Assembly (NCBI GenBank): GCA_900554135.1
Contig: USFU01000062.1
Coordinates: forward strand, 1 to 8,792
Direction of reading: 5' to 3'
DNA: 8,792 nucleotides
From: an uncultured Collinsella sp.
Lineage (GTDB): Bacteria; Actinomycetota; Coriobacteriia; Coriobacteriales; Coriobacteriaceae
This document shows, piece after piece, positions 1-6,575 of this stretch; position 1 is the stretch's first letter, and every line of letters begins with the position of its first letter. The translations under genes and the position numbers were made by a program. The notes below the pieces were generated by a model, which worked only from the letters and a program-made list of their open reading frames with translations, made no database searches and was not told the origin of the DNA.

Positions 1-434
1 ACGGCAGCCTTGATGATGTTGAGGCCGTTGTCGGTACCGAGGGACTTGGACAGGACGTTCTTGATGCCAGCAAGCTCGAAGAGGGGACGCACAGCGCCGC
101 CGGCGATAACGCCGGTACCCTCGACAGCGGGCTTGATGATGATGCGGCCGGCACCAAAGTGACCGAGAACCTCGTGCGGGATGGTGCCCTGATCGGTCAC
201 CGGCACGTGGAACATGTTCTTCTTGGCATCGAGAGACGCCTTGGAGATGGCCAGGGGCACCTCAGCGGACTTGCCCATGCCAACGCCGACGTTGCCCTTG
301 CCGTCGCCAACGACGACGAGAGCGACGAGGCTCATGCGACGACCACCCTTGACGGTCTTCGACACGCGGTTGATGTAAACGACGCGCTCCTCGAACTCGG
401 AGGCCTCGCGCTGCTGCTTCTGATTACGAGCCAT
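1..434 (-). CDS. rpsE: 30S ribosomal protein S5, 3' end cut by window edge
   Basis: Small-subunit ribosomal protein S5, which helps maintain decoding accuracy in the 30S subunit. Translating the minus strand from the ATG at 432-434 gives 144 complete codons starting [20 protein letters not shown]5 hallmarks are in order: [13 protein letters not shown] near residues 22-34, [17 protein letters not shown] near 41-57, [14 protein letters not shown] near 85-98, and [13 protein letters not shown] near 105-117. Family length is about 165-175 residues, so roughly 20-30 C-terminal residues lie off the left edge. The AGGAGG ribosome site at 445-450 overlaps the rplR stop codon, and only 14 bases separate the genes, which suggests translational coupling. 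It is the last visible gene of the spc operon in this window; rpmD and rplO would be expected next. Identification is secure. Confidence 0.97.
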   Translation of the reverse strand, partial: MARNQKQQREASEFEERVVYINRVSKTVKGGRRMSLVALVVVGDGKGNVGVGMGKSAEVPLAISKASLDAKKNMFHVPVTDQGTIPHEVLGHFGAGRIIIKPAVEGTGVIAGGAVRPLFELAGIKNVLSKSLGTDNGLNIIKAA

Positions 435-448
435 GTGCTACATACCTC

Positions 449-817
449 CTAGAACTCGAGACCGGCGGCACGAGCACCGTCGGCGAGGGCCTTGACGCGG
501 CCATGGTAGATACGGCCACCACGATCGAAGGCGACCTTGGTGATGCCGGCCTCGATGGCGCGCTTGCCAACGAGCTGACCGACCTTCTCCGCAGCCTCCT
601 TGTTCGAGGTGTGGGTGCCCTTGAACTCGGCCTCGAGGGTCGAGGCGGAGACGAGCGTCAGGCTGGAGCCCTTGCTGTCGTCGATGATCTGGGCATAGAT
701 GTTGGCGTTAGTACGGGTCACGCGAAGACGCGGACGCTCGGCGGTACCCGAGACCTTGCCGCGAACACGACGCTGACGACGCTTGAGGCCTTCCAGCTTC
801 GCCTTATGCTTGTTCAT
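449..817 (-). CDS. rplR: 50S ribosomal protein L18
   Basis: Large-subunit protein L18, which binds 5S rRNA together with L5 and helps attach it to the 50S subunit. The 122-residue product is the normal family length. It has the basic N-terminus ([21 protein letters not shown]), the central [20 protein letters not shown] segment, and the diagnostic C-terminal [20 protein letters not shown] motif near residues 98-117. The ATG start is preceded by AGGAG at 825-829, 7 bases upstream. It lies between rplF and rpsE on the same strand. Its stop codon is embedded in the rpsE ribosome-binding site. The 75-base gap to rplF is longer than usual within this operon and holds a stem-loop. Identification is secure. 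Confidence 0.98.
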   Translation of the reverse strand: MNKHKAKLEGLKRRQRRVRGKVSGTAERPRLRVTRTNANIYAQIIDDSKGSSLTLVSASTLEAEFKGTHTSNKEAAEKVGQLVGKRAIEAGITKVAFDRGGRIYHGRVKALADGARAAGLEF

Positions 818-845
818 ACGTAAACTCCTAAAAAGGTTGATCTTG

Positions 846-867
846 CCAGCACCTGACGGGGTGCTGG
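846..867 (-). promoter_or_regulatory. Stem-loop in the rplF-rplR gap
   Basis: A perfect 8-bp inverted repeat, CCAGCACC (846-853) against GGTGCTGG (860-867), with a 6-base loop. It sits in the middle of the 75-base gap between the rplF stop and the rplR start. No T-run follows it in the transcribed (minus) direction, so it is not a standard intrinsic terminator. It may be an mRNA processing, stability or attenuation structure; the function is unknown. The structure is seen directly, the role is inferred. Confidence 0.55.
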
Positions 868-892
868 TCTTATGCGAGTGAGTCGGTTACGA

Positions 893-1429
893 CTACTTGG
901 CGGCCTTACCCAGCTTGCGGCGGATGTGCTCGCCAACGTAGTGGATACCCTTGCCCTTGTAAGGCTCGGGAGGACGATGGCCGCGGATCTCAGCGGCGAT
1001 CTGACCGACCTGCTGCTTGTTGATACCCTTGACGTTCACGTGGGTGTTGTCGGGAACCTCGAAGGTGATGCCCTCGGGAGCCTCGACGATCACGGGGTGC
1101 GAGAAGCCCAGGGAGAACTCGAGGTTCTTGCCCTTCTGCTGCACGCGGTAACCGACGCCGGCGAGCTCGAGCTTCTTCTCGAAGCCCTCGGAAACGCCAA
1201 CAACCATGTTGTGGATGAGGGCGCGGGTGAGGCCGTGGCGGGCACGGGTCTCACGCTCGTCGTCGGGACGGGAAACGGTGAGGACGTTGTCCTCGACGTT
1301 GATAGCGAGCTTCTCAAAGACATCGAGCTCGAGCTGGCCCTTGGGGCCCTTGACGACAACGTTGTTGCCGTTGACTGCCACTTCGACTCCGGCGGGAATC
1401 TGGACAGGCTTATTACCGATACGAGACAC
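893..1429 (-). CDS. rplF: 50S ribosomal protein L6
   Basis: Large-subunit protein L6, located near the GTPase-associated centre of the ribosome. The 178-residue length is typical. The product opens [17 protein letters not shown], the classic L6 start, and ends with the diagnostic [13 protein letters not shown] segment (near residues 153-165) followed by a basic tail ending RRKLGKAAK. The two repeated L6 folds are both present (approximately residues 1-82 and 83-178). The initiation codon is GTG at 1427-1429, not ATG. It is supported by AAAGGAG at 1436-1442, 6 bases upstream, and by agreement with the family N-terminus. It follows rpsH after 33 bases. Identification is secure. Confidence 0.98.
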   Translation of the reverse strand: MSRIGNKPVQIPAGVEVAVNGNNVVVKGPKGQLELDVFEKLAINVEDNVLTVSRPDDERETRARHGLTRALIHNMVVGVSEGFEKKLELAGVGYRVQQKGKNLEFSLGFSHPVIVEAPEGITFEVPDNTHVNVKGINKQQVGQIAAEIRGHRPPEPYKGKGIHYVGEHIRRKLGKAAK

Positions 1430-1462
1430 GGTGATCTCCTTTCCTTCTACCTACCGAGAAAA

Positions 1463-1861
1463 TTACCAGACGTAAGCGATGATCTCGCCGCCGACGTTGT
1501 GCTTGCGAGCATCGCGGTCGGTCATGACGCCATGGCTGGTGGAAATAATGGCGGTACCAAGGCCACCGCGGACGCGGGGCATGTCGGCAACGCCGGTGTA
1601 CTTACGCAGGCCCGGCTTGGAAATGCGGCGGATGCCGTTGATGACCTTAGCCTTCTTGGGACCATACTTAAGCGTGATGTGCAGAGTCTTCTGGGGAACG
1701 GTGTCCTCGACATCGTAGCCCTCGATGTAGCCCTCCTCGTGCAGAACACGAGCGATCTCGACGAGCTTCTTGCTGCTCGGCATGGAGACCGTGGCCTTGT
1801 TCACAGAGTTAGCGTTACGGATGCGCGTAAGCATATCTGCGATCGGGTCTGTAAGGTTCAT
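1463..1861 (-). CDS. rpsH: 30S ribosomal protein S8
   Basis: Small-subunit protein S8, a primary 16S rRNA binder. In E. coli it is also the translational repressor of the spc operon; whether that applies here is unknown. The 132-residue product is the usual length. It begins [18 protein letters not shown], the standard S8 N-terminus, and ends with the rRNA-contact signature [27 protein letters not shown]. The ATG start has AAGGAG at 1869-1874, 7 bases upstream. It lies between rpsN (119-base gap, containing a stem-loop) and rplF. Identification is secure. Confidence 0.98.
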   Translation of the reverse strand: MNLTDPIADMLTRIRNANSVNKATVSMPSSKKLVEIARVLHEEGYIEGYDVEDTVPQKTLHITLKYGPKKAKVINGIRRISKPGLRKYTGVADMPRVRGGLGTAIISTSHGVMTDRDARKHNVGGEIIAYVW

Positions 1862-1902
1862 ACAGATTCTCCTTCGTTCTTGATGAACACGTGCTCTTGG
1901 TT

Positions 1903-1925
1903 CTTCGCCGCCCTTAACGGCAAAG
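1903..1925 (-). promoter_or_regulatory. Stem-loop in the rpsN-rpsH gap
   Basis: The minus-strand transcript can form an 8-bp stem, CUUUGCCG with CGGCGAAG, around a 7-base loop UUAAGGG. One of the eight pairs is a G-U wobble in the mRNA sense and would be a C-A mismatch on the other strand. It lies in the 119-base gap between the rpsN stop and the rpsH start, about 40 bases before the rpsH start. No T-run follows. The rest of the gap shows nothing recognisable beyond the rpsH ribosome-binding site. Role unknown. Confidence 0.4.
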
Positions 1926-1980
1926 CCTAACTAGCGCGTTTTCCCTGTTCCAAACGGATGCTTGAAACGCTGGTAGTGAC

Positions 1981-2166
1981 TTACCAGCTGGCCTTCTTAA
2001 CGCCGGGAAGCTCGCCCTTGAGTGCAAGCTCGCGGAAGCAGACACGGCACAGGCCGAACTTGCGGTACACAGAGTGCGGACGGCCGCAGCGCTGGCAGCG
2101 CGTGTACTCACGAGTAGAGAACTTCTGCTTGCGATTGCACTTGACGATCATCGATGTCTTAGCCAC
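1981..2166 (-). CDS. rpsN: 30S ribosomal protein S14, zinc-binding type Z
   Basis: Small-subunit protein S14 in its short, zinc-binding (C+) form. The 61-residue length is exactly that of the type Z family, compared with about 100 for the zinc-free form. Two CxxC pairs are visible: C24/C27 (CQRC) and C40/C43 (CRVC), which would bind one zinc ion. The C-terminus [11 protein letters not shown] is the family signature. The start is GTG at 2164-2166, with AGGAGG at 2173-2178, 6 bases upstream. It lies between rplE and rpsH on the same strand, the normal spc operon position. The symbol rpsZ is sometimes used for this type. Identification is secure. Confidence 0.97.
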   Translation of the reverse strand: MAKTSMIVKCNRKQKFSTREYTRCQRCGRPHSVYRKFGLCRVCFRELALKGELPGVKKASW

Positions 2167-2201
2167 TTATATCCTCCTCACATAGAGTATTGTTCGCCCC
2201 A

Positions 2202-2229
2202 AGCGCCGCCCCCTTCTGGGAACGGCGCT
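2202..2229 (-). promoter_or_regulatory. 12-bp stem-loop in the rplE-rpsN gap
   Basis: In the minus-strand mRNA, AGCGCCGUUCCC pairs with GGGGGCGGCGCU around the four-base loop AGAA: 12 continuous pairs including two adjacent G-U wobbles. On the other strand those two positions are C-A mismatches, so the structure is intact only in the coding sense. It occupies 28 of the 79 bases between the rplE stop and rpsN start, ending about 24 bases before the rpsN ribosome-binding site. There is no following T-run. A regulatory, processing or mRNA-stability role is inferred, not shown. Confidence 0.6.
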
Positions 2230-2245
2230 CATAGGGCAGGTGAAC

Positions 2246-2803
2246 CTATTTCTTGAACGGGAAACCGAAGGCGTCCAGAAGGGCCTTGGCCTCCTCATCG
2301 GTGTTGGCGGTGGTCACGAAAGTGATGTCCATACCACGCTGGTGATCGACGGAGTCGAAGTCGATCTCGGGGAAGATGAGCTGCTCGGTGACGCCCATGG
2401 AGAAGTTACCACGGCCGTCGAAGCTCTTGGCGGAGATGCCGCGGAAGTCGCGGATACGGGGGATCGCGACGGAGGTCAGACGATCGAAGAACTCCCACAT
2501 ACGGTCGCCACGCAGGGTAACCTTGCAGCCGATCGGCATACCAGCGCGCAGGCGGAAGGTAGCGATGGACTTGCGGGCACGGGTGATCATCGGCTGCTGG
2601 CCGGTGATGGCGCGCAGGTCGCGCACGGCACCGTCGATGGCCTTGGAATCGGTAGCGGCCTCGCCGACACCCATGTTCACGACGATCTTCTCAAACTTGG
2701 GGATCATCATGACGTTCTCGTACTGGAACTTGTCCTGAAGCTGCTGCTTGACCTCGTTGTTGTACTTGGTCTTCAGACGCGGCACATACTTCTCTTCTGC
2801 CAT
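2246..2803 (-). CDS. rplE: 50S ribosomal protein L5
   Basis: Large-subunit protein L5, which binds 5S rRNA and contacts the P-site tRNA and the S13 bridge. The product is 185 residues, within the usual 178-188 range. Recognisable blocks are [16 protein letters not shown] (near 34-49), [27 protein letters not shown] (near 73-99), [18 protein letters not shown] (near 106-123) and the C-terminal [25 protein letters not shown]. The ATG start has AAGGAGT at 2809-2815, 5 bases upstream. It is the first ribosomal gene here: the expected rplX is not upstream, and none of the upstream frames resembles an L24 C-terminus. A candidate promoter lies about 140 bases upstream. Identification is secure; the operon break is the unusual part. 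Confidence 0.98.
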   Translation of the reverse strand: MAEEKYVPRLKTKYNNEVKQQLQDKFQYENVMMIPKFEKIVVNMGVGEAATDSKAIDGAVRDLRAITGQQPMITRARKSIATFRLRAGMPIGCKVTLRGDRMWEFFDRLTSVAIPRIRDFRGISAKSFDGRGNFSMGVTEQLIFPEIDFDSVDHQRGMDITFVTTANTDEEAKALLDAFGFPFKK

Positions 2804-2940
2804 TGTTCACTCCTTCTTGGGGTTTTAAGCACGGGGCGTGGCCACGATGGGTTGTCCTCGTGCCTCCTGGCTGCATCCGCGCCGCTCATGGCATTTCGCG
2901 GTTTGGACTCGACGCAGCAGGAGCCGACAAAACAATCGGT

Positions 2941-2969
2941 ACTATACGCGCATCGGGAGCGTATTTCCA
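2941..2969 (-). promoter_or_regulatory. Candidate promoter for the rplE-led operon
   Basis: On the minus strand, TGGAAA (2964-2969, 4 of 6 matches to the -35 consensus) and TATAGT (2941-2946, 5 of 6 to the -10 consensus) are separated by 17 bases. Transcription would start near 2934, leaving a leader of about 130 bases before rplE. The stretch between 2804 and 3030 holds no convincing gene. Besides this promoter it contains a 10-base palindrome CGTGGCCACG (2837-2846) and an AGGAGG (2863-2868) with no start codon at proper spacing. The promoter call rests on motif match only. Confidence 0.45.
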
Positions 2970-3023
2970 GAAAAACCTCGTCTGCCTGCACAACTCCACA
3001 ACTCCCCCGCACAAATGGGTCCC

Positions 3024-3097
3024 AAAAAGCAGTTGCAGTGAAATAGGGACTGTTTGGCTGCTTAACAGGCTTAAACAGTCCCTATTCCACCGCAACT
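3024..3097 (-). terminator. Probable intrinsic terminator downstream of the permease
   Basis: The hairpin of repeat copy A (3031-3097), read in the permease direction, is followed after GC by five T residues (3024-3028). A 25-bp stem directly followed by a T-run fits rho-independent termination. It would separate the permease transcript from the downstream ribosomal operon, which is on the same strand. The T-run is short and the stem AU-rich in its middle, so efficiency is uncertain. Confidence 0.5.
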
Positions 3098-3108
3098 CAT
3101 ATATGGGG
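3031..3108 (-). repeat. Dispersed hairpin repeat, copy A
   Basis: Inverted repeat with 25-base arms (3031-3055 and 3073-3097) and a 17-base loop. There are two non-Watson-Crick positions, 3037/3091 and 3041/3087. Both are A-C on the plus strand but G-U wobbles in minus-strand RNA, the sense of the permease just upstream. The conserved block extends past the stem through CATATATG and GGGG (to 3108), ending 2 bases from the permease stop codon. Shares arms and flank with copy B, and arms and loop motif with copy C. The inner stem is GGGACTG/CAGTCCC, differing from GTTCCTG/CAGGAAC in copy C (copy B pairs as far as GTTCCT/AGGAAC). Likely a REP-like or structured 3'-UTR element. Confidence 0.85.
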
Positions 3109-3110
3109 CG

Positions 3111-4424
3111 TTATTTTTGGTGCGGGAGGACCAGGTTGAGGATCACAGCAACGAGCGCAGCGACGGCAATGGAGGATCCGCCAAAGACGGTGCCGACCCA
3201 GGCGGGGAATCCAGCGCCGGCAAGCGCGCCGGCCGTGCGCTCAATGCCCGTGCCAAAGGCGATGGAGAGACCCATGAGCGTGGTATCGCGCTGAGGCAGG
3301 CCGTGGCGGGCAAACATGACCACACCGTTCATGCCGATGGTCGCGAACACGCCGATCGTGGCGCCGCCGATTACCGGCTGCGGAATGGACGTGAGCACTG
3401 CCGCGCACTTGGGCAGCAGGCCCGCGATGAGCAAGATGGCGGCGGCAAGCGTAAAGACCATGCGGTTGACGACCTTGTTCTCGGCGATAATGCCCACATT
3501 CTGGCCAAAGGTTGCCGTGGGGACGCCGCCCAAAAAGCCCGACAGCATACCGACCAGGCCGTTGGCGATCAGACCGCCCGAGATCTGGCTATCGGTCGCA
3601 GGGGTATCGAGCGCGGCGGACGACACGGCGGCAAACTCGCCCATAACCTGCACGGCGTTGACAATGGCGACAACGCCCACAACGGCGCACGCGGCAGGGT
3701 CGAACACCAGACGATGGGCACCCAGGGTCGGCGGAGCAAACCAGCTGGCGGTCGCGATAGCCGAGAAATCGACCATGCCCAGCACCGTCGCCAAAACAAA
3801 GCCCGCGCAGATACCGGCCAGGATGCTGCCCAGCCTAAGCGCGCCCTTGCCGTAGTTACCGACCATAAAGGTGACGACAAACGTCACGAGCGCGACGGCC
3901 CAGTTGGTGACACTGCCAAAATCGGCAGCGCCCTCCCCGCCCGCCATGGAGGCAACTGCCACTGGGCATAACGACAGGCCAATGACAAAGATGACGGTGT
4001 CAAGCACCGGGGCCGGGAACAGAAAGCTCACGCGCCTGAACAGTAGGCCGAAGAGCACGACGAGTGCGCCGCCGATTACCTGGGCGCCCAGCACGGCCTC
4101 AAAGCCGAGCTCAAGACCGACCGCCTTGAGCGCCGGCACGAAGGTGAAGCTCGCGCCCATCACGATGGGCAGGCCCGAACCGACGACACCTTTTATGGGG
4201 AACTGTTGAAGAAAAATGTCGAGCGCCGAGAGGACGAGCGACGCCTGGATGACAGCGGCTTCCTCTTGAGGGGTAAAGCCACAGACCGACGCGATAATGA
4301 TGGCGGGCGTGACGATACCCGCGAATGCCGCCAGCACATGCTGCAGCGCATGGGGTAATACCTGCACAAACGAAACTTTTCCCGTACGCTCGAACAGGGC
4401 ATCCCCTGCTGCCGACTCTGCCAT
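3111..4424 (-). CDS. NCS2-family purine (xanthine/urate type) permease
   Basis: Membrane symporter of the nucleobase-cation symporter-2 (NAT/NCS2) family, predicted to import a purine such as xanthine or urate. From the chosen ATG (4422-4424) it is 437 residues, the family norm, with about a dozen hydrophobic segments. Family landmarks: QHVLAAFAG (residues 28-36, the QH motif), MGEFAAVS (E263, matching the essential TM8 glutamate of E. coli XanQ), and the NAT signature QNVGIIAENK (308-317). Two usual residues differ: the aspartate of the ADG motif is asparagine (ANG, N288), and the signature threonine is asparagine (N316). An in-frame ATG at 4523 would add 33 residues, but it lies upstream of the -10 element and lacks a ribosome site. 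GGGAGG at 4430-4435 supports the shorter form. It neighbours xdhC and yqeB on the same strand. The exact substrate cannot be read from sequence. Confidence 0.92.
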   Translation of the reverse strand: MAESAAGDALFERTGKVSFVQVLPHALQHVLAAFAGIVTPAIIIASVCGFTPQEEAAVIQASLVLSALDIFLQQFPIKGVVGSGLPIVMGASFTFVPALKAVGLELGFEAVLGAQVIGGALVVLFGLLFRRVSFLFPAPVLDTVIFVIGLSLCPVAVASMAGGEGAADFGSVTNWAVALVTFVVTFMVGNYGKGALRLGSILAGICAGFVLATVLGMVDFSAIATASWFAPPTLGAHRLVFDPAACAVVGVVAIVNAVQVMGEFAAVSSAALDTPATDSQISGGLIANGLVGMLSGFLGGVPTATFGQNVGIIAENKVVNRMVFTLAAAILLIAGLLPKCAAVLTSIPQPVIGGATIGVFATIGMNGVVMFARHGLPQRDTTLMGLSIAFGTGIERTAGALAGAGFPAWVGTVFGGSSIAVAALVAVILNLVLPHQK

Positions 4425-4429
4425 TTGCG

Positions 4430-4435
4430 CCTCCC
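4430..4435 (-). promoter_or_regulatory. Ribosome-binding site that decides the permease start
   Basis: GGGAGG in the mRNA sense, 5 bases before the ATG at 4422-4424. The longer reading frame starting at 4523 has no such site, so this fixes the start used here. Confidence 0.75.
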
Positions 4436-4475
4436 ATACCCTAAGCAGCGGCCCCATGCCGCTCAACGGTCGGAC

Positions 4476-4481
4476 ATTATA
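4476..4481 (-). promoter_or_regulatory. Candidate -10 element of the permease promoter
   Basis: A perfect TATAAT on the minus strand. Transcription would start near 4469, giving a leader of about 45 bases. No good -35 hexamer is present at 16-18 bases (best is ATGCTA, 3 of 6), so an activator or a different sigma factor is possible. Together with the hairpin repeat at 4542-4608, it implies the permease is transcribed separately from yqeB-xdhC. The rest of the 201-base gap holds only the repeat and the ribosome site. Confidence 0.5.
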
Positions 4482-4541
4482 GGGCATATGACACAGGTAG
4501 CATTTTGACCCGCAATCCTGCATCCCCCGGGGTCAAACAGC

Positions 4542-4619
4542 AGTTGCGGTGAAATAGTTCCTGACTGACCGCCCGTCAGGCTTATTTAGGAACTATTTCA
4601 CCGCAACTCATATATGGGG
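4542..4619 (-). repeat. Dispersed hairpin repeat, copy B
   Basis: Inverted repeat with perfect 21-base arms (4542-4562 and 4588-4608) and a 25-base loop. The CATATATG plus GGGG flank (to 4619) is identical to copy A and ends 6 bases from the xdhC stop. The inner stem reads GTTCCT/AGGAAC, like copy C. The loop contains GCCTGACGGGC, able to form a small GCC/GGC stem, and an alternative CCTGAC/GTCAGG pairing (4560-4565 with 4575-4580). In the xdhC sense the stem is followed by GCTGTTTGACCCC, only a poor T-run. It separates xdhC from the permease promoter. Confidence 0.85.
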
Positions 4620-4625
4620 ATGCGA

Positions 4626-5669
4626 TTAGCGCTTGCGGGGAACGAGTTTGGTGCGCCGCAGGTGGATCATCTCGGCGGCAATGGAGATAGCGATCTCCTC
4701 GGGGTCCTCCGCCTCGATGGCGACTCCGATCGGCAGGTGCAGCTCGTCAATTTGCTCCTGCGTAAAGCCCTCCTGCTCCAAGCGGGCGCGCACAAATGCC
4801 GTCTTGCGGCGCGAACCCAAGCAGCCCAGATAGGCGGGTTTGGCGCGCATGGCCTGAATCACCACGTCGATATCGGACTTGTGACCCGCCGTGGCGACGA
4901 CCACCAGGTCGCGCGGGCCGATGGGGCACTGCTTGCTCAGGTTCTTGTAGTCGACCAGACGACGGTCGTAGACACCGGGCACCCATTCGGGGGTCAGCGT
5001 GCCGGGGCGGTCGTCGCAAGCCACGACGGCAAAACCCGCCGCCGTGAGCACGCGCGCCGTCGCGGCGCCCACGTGTCCGCAGCCAAAGATGTAGGTCAGG
5101 CCCTCGGGGCAGAGCGTCTCGATGTGTGCCGGGGGAATCTCGGAGGCGGCGTTGGTGTAGGTGACCTTACTCCCCTCCTCCACCAGCGAAAGCCCGGGGC
5201 AGCCCGCAATGGTGCGGCGCGATGCCTCGCCATGGTACTCGGCCGCATCGCCCTCGAGCGCGCTCGCGACAAACGGCCCAAAGTCGATGACGAAGTCGCC
5301 GATGCGCCGATAGGCCAAGACGTCGGCAATTTCCTGGAACAACGGTGCCTGGGTCGCATCCAGATGCAGGTAGCACAGGCAGATGGCCCCGCCGCAGATC
5401 ATGCCGGTATCGGAGTTCTCGCCGCCCATGGTATAGCGGACCAGACGCGATTGCCCTGCGGCCAGCAGCTCACGCGCCTCGTTCAGCGCAAAGAGCTCGA
5501 TCTTGCCGCCGCCGATGGTACCTGCTTGGCTGCCATCGGCAAAGACAGCCATCCAGGCGCCCACGCCGCGCGGCGATGACCCTGCCGTTCCGGCCACGAC
5601 CACGAGCTCGCACGTCTCGCCAGCACGCAGGGCGGCAAGCGCCGCATTCACAACATCGAGCTTTTCCAT
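4626..5669 (-). CDS. xdhC: XdhC/CoxI-family molybdenum cofactor insertion protein
   Basis: Accessory protein of molybdenum hydroxylases such as xanthine dehydrogenase. In characterised members it binds molybdenum cofactor, promotes its sulfuration and delivers it to the apoenzyme in the cytoplasm. The 347-residue product has both expected halves. The N-terminal XdhC_CoxI domain carries TAGSSPRGVGAWMAV (28-42), GTIGGGKIE (50-58) and GMICGG (89-94). The C-terminal Rossmann domain carries FGCGHVG (195-201), CDDRP (218-222), LGSRRK (284-289) and PIGVAIEAEDPEEIAISI (313-330). The usual glycine in the IGLxIGAxTPEEI block is glutamate (E319). The start lies 9 bases after the yqeB stop, with a weak AAGG ribosome site, so it is probably co-transcribed and coupled with yqeB. 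The family is confident; the partner hydroxylase is not in the window. Confidence 0.93.
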   Translation of the reverse strand: MEKLDVVNAALAALRAGETCELVVVAGTAGSSPRGVGAWMAVFADGSQAGTIGGGKIELFALNEARELLAAGQSRLVRYTMGGENSDTGMICGGAICLCYLHLDATQAPLFQEIADVLAYRRIGDFVIDFGPFVASALEGDAAEYHGEASRRTIAGCPGLSLVEEGSKVTYTNAASEIPPAHIETLCPEGLTYIFGCGHVGAATARVLTAAGFAVVACDDRPGTLTPEWVPGVYDRRLVDYKNLSKQCPIGPRDLVVVATAGHKSDIDVVIQAMRAKPAYLGCLGSRRKTAFVRARLEQEGFTQEQIDELHLPIGVAIEAEDPEEIAISIAAEMIHLRRTKLVPRKR

Positions 5670-5678
5670 TGCCGCCTT

Positions 5679-6473
5679 CTATCCTTTAAAGACATCGGTG
5701 AGCATAGCGAGTGCCTCGAGCACGCCGCCGCCGACCGACGTCGCCTTGTCCGAAATATAGTTGATATAGCCGGCGTCGCCGCGGGGGTCGACGTCGGCGC
5801 ATTTAAAGCCCTCAGTCACCTGCACGCCGTTCGCCAAAAGGCCGCGCAGGCAGCCATCGATCTGCGTGCGCATGGGCGTATCGCCCGCGTAGCCAATCAC
5901 GTCTCCGGCGCTCACGATATCGCCGATCGCATGGTCGGACCGAAACACGCCGGCGGCGGGGCTGTGGATAACACGCTCTTTGCCATAGCCGGCGATAATG
6001 CCCGGCACGCCCGTGTTGGGCTGGGGCGAGCCTTGGGTAATGACACGGCCCAGGAAATGCCCGCGCATGGTTTCGACCACGGCGTCGCAGTCAACCGGCG
6101 CGGCAAAGCCCGGCCCCACGGCGATAACGGCAGGCGCCATGTCGCGCGTGGTGCCCAAGTTACGCTTGGCCAGAATCGCGTCGACCACAGCCGCGGGCTT
6201 CAGTTCGTCGAGCATCTTGGCCTGGGGGTCCACCACAACGGCAACATCCCCCGTTTGGATAATCTCGAGCGCCTCAGCCGGCGCCTGCGCCAAGCGGGCG
6301 CGAATGCCCTCGACCTCGACCTCGCCCAAGCGAATGGCCTCGCAAAAACTGATTGTGCGACGGATGCACGTGGGGACCGCGATATCGGCCATGACGACCG
6401 ACACGCCGGCGCGCACCAAGCGAGCGGCGACGCCCGTGGCGATATCGCCGGCGCCGCGAACATAAACGAGCAT
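5679..6473 (-). CDS. yqeB: Selenium-dependent molybdenum cofactor biosynthesis protein YqeB
   Basis: Member of the YqeB (EF2563) family, a comparative-genomics marker of selenium-dependent molybdenum hydroxylases; its chemistry is not firmly established. The 264-residue product matches the family length. Visible landmarks: a nucleotide-binding-like start VRGAGDIATG (5-14), PGFAAPVDCDAVVETMRGHFLGRV (121-144), QGSPQPNTGVPG (147-158), RGLLANGVQV (210-219), KCADVDPRGD (224-233) and DKATSVGGGVLEA (242-254). The ATG is preceded by GGGAGG at 6484-6489, 10 bases upstream. It is first in a two-gene unit with xdhC and divergent from yqeC, with which it shares a 102-base promoter region containing an interrupted palindrome. 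Its presence argues that the organism makes a labile-selenium hydroxylase. Confidence 0.92.
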   Translation of the reverse strand: MLVYVRGAGDIATGVAARLVRAGVSVVMADIAVPTCIRRTISFCEAIRLGEVEVEGIRARLAQAPAEALEIIQTGDVAVVVDPQAKMLDELKPAAVVDAILAKRNLGTTRDMAPAVIAVGPGFAAPVDCDAVVETMRGHFLGRVITQGSPQPNTGVPGIIAGYGKERVIHSPAAGVFRSDHAIGDIVSAGDVIGYAGDTPMRTQIDGCLRGLLANGVQVTEGFKCADVDPRGDAGYINYISDKATSVGGGVLEALAMLTDVFKG

Positions 6474-6505
6474 TCCCGGGGCACCTCCCTGTGCTACGGT
6501 TTGAA

Positions 6506-6535
6506 CAGAGCAAAAGCGGTTCGACCGCTACTCTG
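6506..6535. promoter_or_regulatory. Interrupted palindrome between yqeB and yqeC, possible operator
   Basis: CAGAG (6506-6510), four spacer bases, AGCGGT (6515-6520), TCG, ACCGCT (6524-6529), one base, CTCTG (6531-6535): two nested inverted repeats with a common centre region. It lies between the divergent starts of yqeB and yqeC. It overlaps the candidate -35 of yqeC and lies within the likely yqeB leader. It could be a regulator-binding site or an RNA hairpin in the yqeB leader. The symmetry is seen; the function is inferred. Confidence 0.5.
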
Positions 6536-6544
6536 ATGATTATT

Positions 6545-6562
6545 TATTATCACAGTATTATA
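6545..6562. promoter_or_regulatory. Overlapping divergent -10 elements for yqeB and yqeC
   Basis: Minus strand: a perfect TATAAT at 6557-6562 (and GATAAT at 6546-6551) facing yqeB. Plus strand: TATTAT at 6545-6550 and again at 6556-6561 facing yqeC. TCGACC (6521-6526) stands 18 bases before the first plus-strand TATTAT and matches 4 of 6 at -35; it lies inside the palindrome. The -35 matches for yqeB are poor. Using the second TATTAT would leave yqeC an almost leaderless transcript of about 8 bases. This AT-rich patch stands out in a GC-rich region. Confidence 0.45.
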
Positions 6563-6575
6563 CGGCGGTGAACAG

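Noticed and set aside
872..1930. 352-residue plus-strand open frame
   Set aside because: It runs antisense to rplF and rpsH, which are unmistakable; the product resembles no protein I know and has the composition expected of an antisense shadow in GC-rich DNA.
2831..2870. Leader peptide before rplE using the AGGAGG at 2863-2868
   Set aside because: The nearest following start codon is GTG about 17 bases away and encodes only six residues, so spacing and length argue against it.
2804..3012. Remnant of rplX or a small gene upstream of rplE
   Set aside because: Minus-strand frames were read through; none shows an L24-like C-terminus, and the open frame there lacks a start with a ribosome site and any recognisable motif.
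4425..4523. N-terminal 33-residue extension of the permease
   Set aside because: No ribosome site before the ATG at 4523, the perfect -10 lies inside the extension, and NCS2 proteins do not carry such a segment. The ATG at 4424 has a strong GGGAGG.
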